Positions 16,987 to 20,366 of a stretch of DNA of 20,366 nucleotides are shown here, one piece after another (the stretch's first letter is position 1; each line of letters opens with the position of its first letter). Origin of the DNA: CAWUIH01 sp963922495 (GTDB lineage Bacteria > Pseudomonadota > Gammaproteobacteria > Coxiellales > Coxiellaceae); contig CAWUIH010000025.1 in the NCBI GenBank assembly GCA_963922495.1, positions 1-20,366 on the forward strand, in the 5' to 3' direction. The notes below the pieces were generated by a model that ran no database searches, was not told the origin of the DNA, and saw only the letters and a list, made by a program, of their open reading frames with translations. A program made the translations under genes and the position numbers.

Positions 16987-17050
16987 GTATCCGTGGTATT
17001 AATTTTACTTATTGCTATTTCTTACTCAATGATATTTCTGGAGAAAATTT

Positions 17051-18097
17051 ATGACAACGAGGAATGTTAGTCATTTGTATGTTTTAAGAGATTCAGATAA
17101 TTACGAAAATCCCATCAGCTTAGTGACAGTGCGGCGAACGATCAAAACTATTGCGTATCGATTGAATATTATTGATTTTGGTCAATTAAATGAAAATAAC
17201 AGCAGCGACAGACAAGAGGAGATTCGTAAAATCAAGGAAGGTTTAGGTTTGACTGTTGCTGATGAGAAAAGTGAAGGCAAAAATACATGGAATGAATGCA
17301 AATTAACTAGTGTATTGAAGCAGCGACAGCAAGCTTATGGAGGGCAACATGCTAATGAGTGTGATGGGGAATCTAAAGAAATATTAAAAACCCTTTACCA
17401 GGGTGCGACAGAAGCAGAGCTACTGCCAAAAATAAAAAATTATCAACGTAAACTATTACATCAAAATTCTTTAATCGAATGCTATGTGAATTTTTTGGGG
17501 TTACAAAACGCATCTCCAGGGCAAAGAGCTGATACCAATAATGCTCGCGAATTGAGGCAGAAAATAGCACACACCTCGGATTTAGTGGCACAATGTAAAT
17601 GCTGCGTTAGGGCTTTGATGCGAATTTTGATGTCCATGAGGGAGAGATTTGGCAAAAAATATAGTATAAATCTCACTAAACAGATACAACGGCAGAACCG
17701 ACTCAAGTACGCACTGCGAATTGGAATTTCTATTAAATATCACTTTGAATGTAAAGAGAGAGGCCCCCGGTATCGAAATTTAGAACGACGAAAACAGCAA
17801 ATAAATTTGTTGAAACTTGTCGCTTCTACAGCAAACAGAGAGGCTATGCTAGGGGCAATAATAGTTATGCTAAGTAACATCCCGCCACCCTGTTTTTCGT
17901 GGTTATCAGGAAGTCAATTGAGAATTATTTTGCAGCAATTACACAAAGATTTTAACATAAGTGCTAAGGCAGAAAGTTATAAAGAAAGCTGTCTTTCCGC
18001 GTTTTTTAGAATACAAGTTCGCTGGGAGCGAGAGCGTGGTTTGATTGCCGCTTCGAGTGATTTAAACCCGACTGCCTCAACGCCAAGTAACAATTAA
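17051..18097 (+). CDS. Unrecognised 348-residue protein (first of a tandem pair)
   Basis: I do not recognise this protein. It is mostly helical, hydrophilic and basic in the middle (about 185-250, many Arg, Lys and Gln), and lacks a signal peptide or clear membrane helix. A cysteine cluster QCKCCVRAL sits at 181-189. The last 20 residues are low-complexity and polar (ASSDLNPTASTPSNN). The ATG has a good Shine-Dalgarno (GGAGA six bases upstream), so it is a real gene rather than a chance frame. Residues 230-304 may be distantly related to 236-319 of the next protein, with matching LVAS/LIAS, W-SGS and NIS/KIS landmarks. A secreted effector is one possibility in a host-adapted gammaproteobacterium, but nothing here proves it. 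Confidence 0.75.
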   Translation: MTTRNVSHLYVLRDSDNYENPISLVTVRRTIKTIAYRLNIIDFGQLNENNSSDRQEEIRKIKEGLGLTVADEKSEGKNTWNECKLTSVLKQRQQAYGGQHANECDGESKEILKTLYQGATEAELLPKIKNYQRKLLHQNSLIECYVNFLGLQNASPGQRADTNNARELRQKIAHTSDLVAQCKCCVRALMRILMSMRERFGKKYSINLTKQIQRQNRLKYALRIGISIKYHFECKERGPRYRNLERRKQQINLLKLVASTANREAMLGAIIVMLSNIPPPCFSWLSGSQLRIILQQLHKDFNISAKAESYKESCLSAFFRIQVRWERERGLIAASSDLNPTASTPSNN

Positions 18098-18169
18098 TTT
18101 ACTGTTAAGTCAAAGTGGTGTGAAAATAATTTAGAATCGACTGAAAAATAAGGTTGAGATCCCGTTATT

Positions 18170-19288
18170 ATGAGTCGTAAACAAAAATTTGATGCTAAGG
18201 AAGGTGGACGAAGAAGAGAAGAAGCAAAATATCCATCTGATACAATATCACTTGAGGGAAGCACTGCTTTATCGTCGTCATCGCCATTTGCATTAAATCT
18301 ATGGCAGCATTACAGTGTCTATGAAAAAAAACTTTGCCTTTTATGGGAGCGCGCCCGCGCGATTTCTTTGGGTAAAACACTTCCCGACGCGAACCAAGAA
18401 AATAATGAAAATGATAGTGATTATAATCACATTTTAGGTCATATTAAACAGGATGGGTTTGGAGCCAATGATGACCGGAAAGCGGCACAAAGCGACAGTT
18501 ACCTCGAAGGTAGTTGGGATTGGTGCATCAATAAGATCGGTAACAAAATTGACTCAATCGAAGGTGTTATCTCAAGCATTGAAAGCAACGATGAAAATCC
18601 CTTGAAACAAGCTCAAGTTGCTCGCCATGATTTGAAAAGAACGATTGAATGTGTCTTTTACATGTTACCGAGTGTTGCAGCTGATTCAAAGGTACTCGAG
18701 CGAGGTTGTGAAACTGCTATAAAAGAACATTACCAGGGACTTGAACAGCTTACAACCCAGTTCGAGCACTGTTGTATGCAGCTTGCTACGGTGACAGGTC
18801 AGCCTATTAACTTTGTGTTTGCAACATTTCCTGCCGATATTGCTTATTTTGTAGTATTCGTATTACCAACAGCGTACAGATTGAAAAGTGAGAATCGTTC
18901 ACGTTTTTTGCTGTCGCGAGCTTACGATAGAAACACTTATCTCAACCATGGGCTTTTAATAGCAAGCGCTACCAACATCAAACCAGCGGAAAAGATTAAA
19001 TGCCTACTTGGGTTATTACTAGAGAGTAAACAACGCATCAGTCAACAATGGTTTTCAAGCGGAAGCTTTTATCTCCAATTTGTCGCTCAATTCCTTAGTA
19101 GTTTCTTTAACAAATTCAAGATTTCATCTCAAAAACAAATTGAAGCGCAAGGTGCTTACCGGAATCTACTCACCGAAAAACGCAATTGGCAGCAGTTGAG
19201 TGGCCAAGCTTCAATTAGCTTGCAGGATGCTGCAAAACAGGTGACTTCGGCAGATACAAAAAGACTAAAAAACAATTTTAAGTTCTAG
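18170..19288 (+). CDS. Unrecognised 372-residue protein (second of a tandem pair)
   Basis: I do not recognise this protein. The N-terminus is highly charged and serine-rich (1-40) and would not be a Sec signal. The middle is helical, and residues about 214-233 (NFVFATFPADIAYFVVFVLP) are hydrophobic enough for one membrane segment or a buried helix. The C-terminus is basic (DTKRLKNNFKF). It follows the previous unknown gene after 72 bases on the same strand and shares faint similarity with it. The Shine-Dalgarno is weak (GAG about 11 bases upstream). It converges on the DUF924 gene with only 20 bases between stops and no terminator seen. Confidence 0.72.
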   Translation: MSRKQKFDAKEGGRRREEAKYPSDTISLEGSTALSSSSPFALNLWQHYSVYEKKLCLLWERARAISLGKTLPDANQENNENDSDYNHILGHIKQDGFGANDDRKAAQSDSYLEGSWDWCINKIGNKIDSIEGVISSIESNDENPLKQAQVARHDLKRTIECVFYMLPSVAADSKVLERGCETAIKEHYQGLEQLTTQFEHCCMQLATVTGQPINFVFATFPADIAYFVVFVLPTAYRLKSENRSRFLLSRAYDRNTYLNHGLLIASATNIKPAEKIKCLLGLLLESKQRISQQWFSSGSFYLQFVAQFLSSFFNKFKISSQKQIEAQGAYRNLLTEKRNWQQLSGQASISLQDAAKQVTSADTKRLKNNFKF

Positions 19289-19308
19289 AAATGAACGATT
19301 ACCTGATG

Positions 19309-19854
19309 TTAGAAATAAGAGCCGGGTTGTTTTAAGAATAAACTTTCCTCCTCAGTTGATTTACGATTGAGAATTTGATTGCGATGTGGGTAGCGACCAA
19401 AACGATCAATGATTTCTTTGTGTTGCTTTTCAAACTCCAGGTTATATTCGAGCCCTTCTTCACTGAATAATACCAGGGCTTGCTCATGAATTTTCGGTGA
19501 CTCGCTGTGCATGAAAGGCATGTATAAAAAAGCGCGTTGGAAAGTGGGTAGGGCGGTGTTTTCATTGCGGCGAATCACTTCTTGAGCAAGTATCAGTGCC
19601 ATACCATCGTAGGCAAAAGCGTCTGCTTGGTCGCGAAAAATATTACGTGAAAATTGATCTAAAACAATAACTTCTGCTAAAGCACCTAGAGGTTTTTCTC
19701 GCCAGTGCGCTAGTTCACCGGCAGCTGCTTGTTGGTGGATCGTTAAAAAACGTTGCTTAATTTGTTGATCAATCGCAGTATTTTTTTTAAACCATTGCTG
19801 CGGTGATAATTCTTTGAACCAATATTCGATAACTTGTTGAAAAATTTGATTAAT
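19309..19854 (-). CDS. DUF924 family protein without a canonical start codon
   Basis: The minus-strand frame encodes an almost complete DUF924 (PF06041) protein of about 181 residues of unknown function. Landmarks in order are EYWFKELSPQQWF, HWREKPLGALAEVIVLDQFSRN, AFLYMPFMHSES, LEFEKQHKEIIDRFGRYPHRN and the ending FLKQPGSYF. The frame is open from the stop at 19882-19884 to the TAA at 19309-19311, yet the only ATG lies at 19602, after about 84 conserved-looking residues, and there is no GTG or TTG before it. I set the start at the ATT at 19854 (INQIFQQVIEYWF), which fits the family N-terminus. No Shine-Dalgarno is visible. Either ATT or another rare start is used, or the start codon has been lost and the gene is silenced. 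Confidence 0.75.
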   Translation of the reverse strand: MNQIFQQVIEYWFKELSPQQWFKKNTAIDQQIKQRFLTIHQQAAAGELAHWREKPLGALAEVIVLDQFSRNIFRDQADAFAYDGMALILAQEVIRRNENTALPTFQRAFLYMPFMHSESPKIHEQALVLFSEEGLEYNLEFEKQHKEIIDRFGRYPHRNQILNRKSTEEESLFLKQPGSYF

Positions 19855-19939
19855 CCCGATGTCACTGTTACGAATGTTAAACTAAACTTTTAGCAATCTA
19901 AGGCGCCAGTGTTTGTAGCTCCTTACAACCACTCTCAAT

Positions 19940-19985
19940 GCCACTATGAATTATGATATATTAGTCATAGGTTTGTCTACAAGGG
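19940..19985 (+). promoter_or_regulatory. Putative promoter/operator region of the sugar-transporter-like gene
   Basis: Upstream of the last gene, TTACAA and TATGAA are separated by 16 bases and could form -35 and -10 boxes. TATGAT and TATATT just downstream are alternatives. CTATGA and TCATAG form a six-base inverted repeat around them, and TTGTA/TACAA another just before. The assignment is tentative. An AAGGGGG Shine-Dalgarno follows, eight bases before the ATG. Confidence 0.3.
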
Positions 19986-19995
19986 GGTGTGAATT

Positions 19996-20366
19996 ATGGT
20001 TGTTATTTCTCATTATGCGATCGCAGTAATCATGGCTATTGTTACCATGTTGTGCTGGGGATCATGGGCTAATACTCAAAAGATGGCGACTCGTGAATGG
20101 CGTTTCCAACTCTATTATTGGGATTACTCCTTCGGGGTGCTGATTTTGACCTTTGTACTAGCGATGACAATGGGTAGCTATGGTCATCACGGCCAGTCTT
20201 TCTTTTTTAATTTGGGGCAAGCAACTTCAAAAAGCCTATGGCAAGCAATTATCAGCGGTATCATTTTTAATATTGCAAACATTTTGTTAGTCACTGCTAT
20301 AGACCTGGCGGGTATGGCAGTGGCATTTCCGATTGGTATTGGACTGGCTCTAGTGATCGGCGTCAT
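19996..20366 (+). CDS. GRP/DMT-family sugar-transporter-like permease (partial, 3' end outside window)
   Basis: The first 123 residues of a multi-pass inner-membrane protein; the rest lies beyond the window. Helices are visible at about 5-22, 44-61, 82-102 and 104-123. CWGSWANTQK (20-29) near the end of TM1, YWDYSFG (41-47), and the TM3-TM4 segment ANILLVTAIDLAGMAVAFPIG (in two parts, 94-114) are typical of the glucose/ribose porter-like branch of the drug/metabolite transporter superfamily. The substrate is unknown; a sugar is inferred from the family only. The ATG at 19996 has AAGGGGG eight bases upstream. It is divergent from the DUF924 gene. Confidence 0.85.
   Translation, partial: MVVISHYAIAVIMAIVTMLCWGSWANTQKMATREWRFQLYYWDYSFGVLILTFVLAMTMGSYGHHGQSFFFNLGQATSKSLWQAIISGIIFNIANILLVTAIDLAGMAVAFPIGIGLALVIGV

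Noticed and set aside
1..20366. Search by eye for CRISPR arrays, insertion sequences, toxin-antitoxin pairs and phage genes.
   Set aside because: No regularly spaced repeats, transposase or integrase motifs, or small paired genes were found.

Overview
The window reads as chromosomal DNA from a low-GC gammaproteobacterium. The evidence is a psi-subunit (HolD-like) gene, EmrAB and RND efflux systems, YheT-, YahK- and SelO-type proteins, and a DUF924 gene. A Legionella/Coxiella-like relative (Legionellales) fits the overall style best. That placement is an inference from protein resemblance and from a PmrA-box-like direct repeat; no rRNA or other phylogenetic marker is present.

Left part (1-6389, all minus strand). 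After about 356 bases with no convincing gene comes a DEDDh exonuclease/GIY-YIG nuclease fusion, then a tRNA-Leu(CAA) with its own promoter. Next is a probable four-gene unit transcribed emrA > emrB > hinT > folE: a tripartite MFS drug pump followed by a HIT nucleotide hydrolase and GTP cyclohydrolase I. A membrane-anchored Cys-X5-Arg phosphatase follows.

Middle (6484-16936). A holD-like gene (plus) converges on an unrecognised 261-residue basic/acidic protein (minus), with a hairpin between them. That unknown gene is divergent from a plus-strand run: RND adaptor, RND pump, YheT hydrolase, a beta-lactamase-fold protein whose three catalytic motifs are all altered, a YahK-type zinc aldehyde reductase, and SelO (protein AMPylase). 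The divergent promoter region contains a direct repeat closely resembling the PmrA box of Legionella and Coxiella.

Right part (16937-20366). Two adjacent unrecognised proteins (348 and 372 residues) may be distant paralogues. A complete DUF924 reading frame on the minus strand lacks any ATG, GTG or TTG near its expected N-terminus. The window ends inside a GRP/DMT-family multi-pass transporter gene.

Most genes are ordinary. The points most worth a second look are the catalytically dead beta-lactamase-fold protein, the PmrA-like element in the divergent promoter, the unknown tandem pair, the bipartite unknown protein, and the DUF924 gene without a usual start codon.
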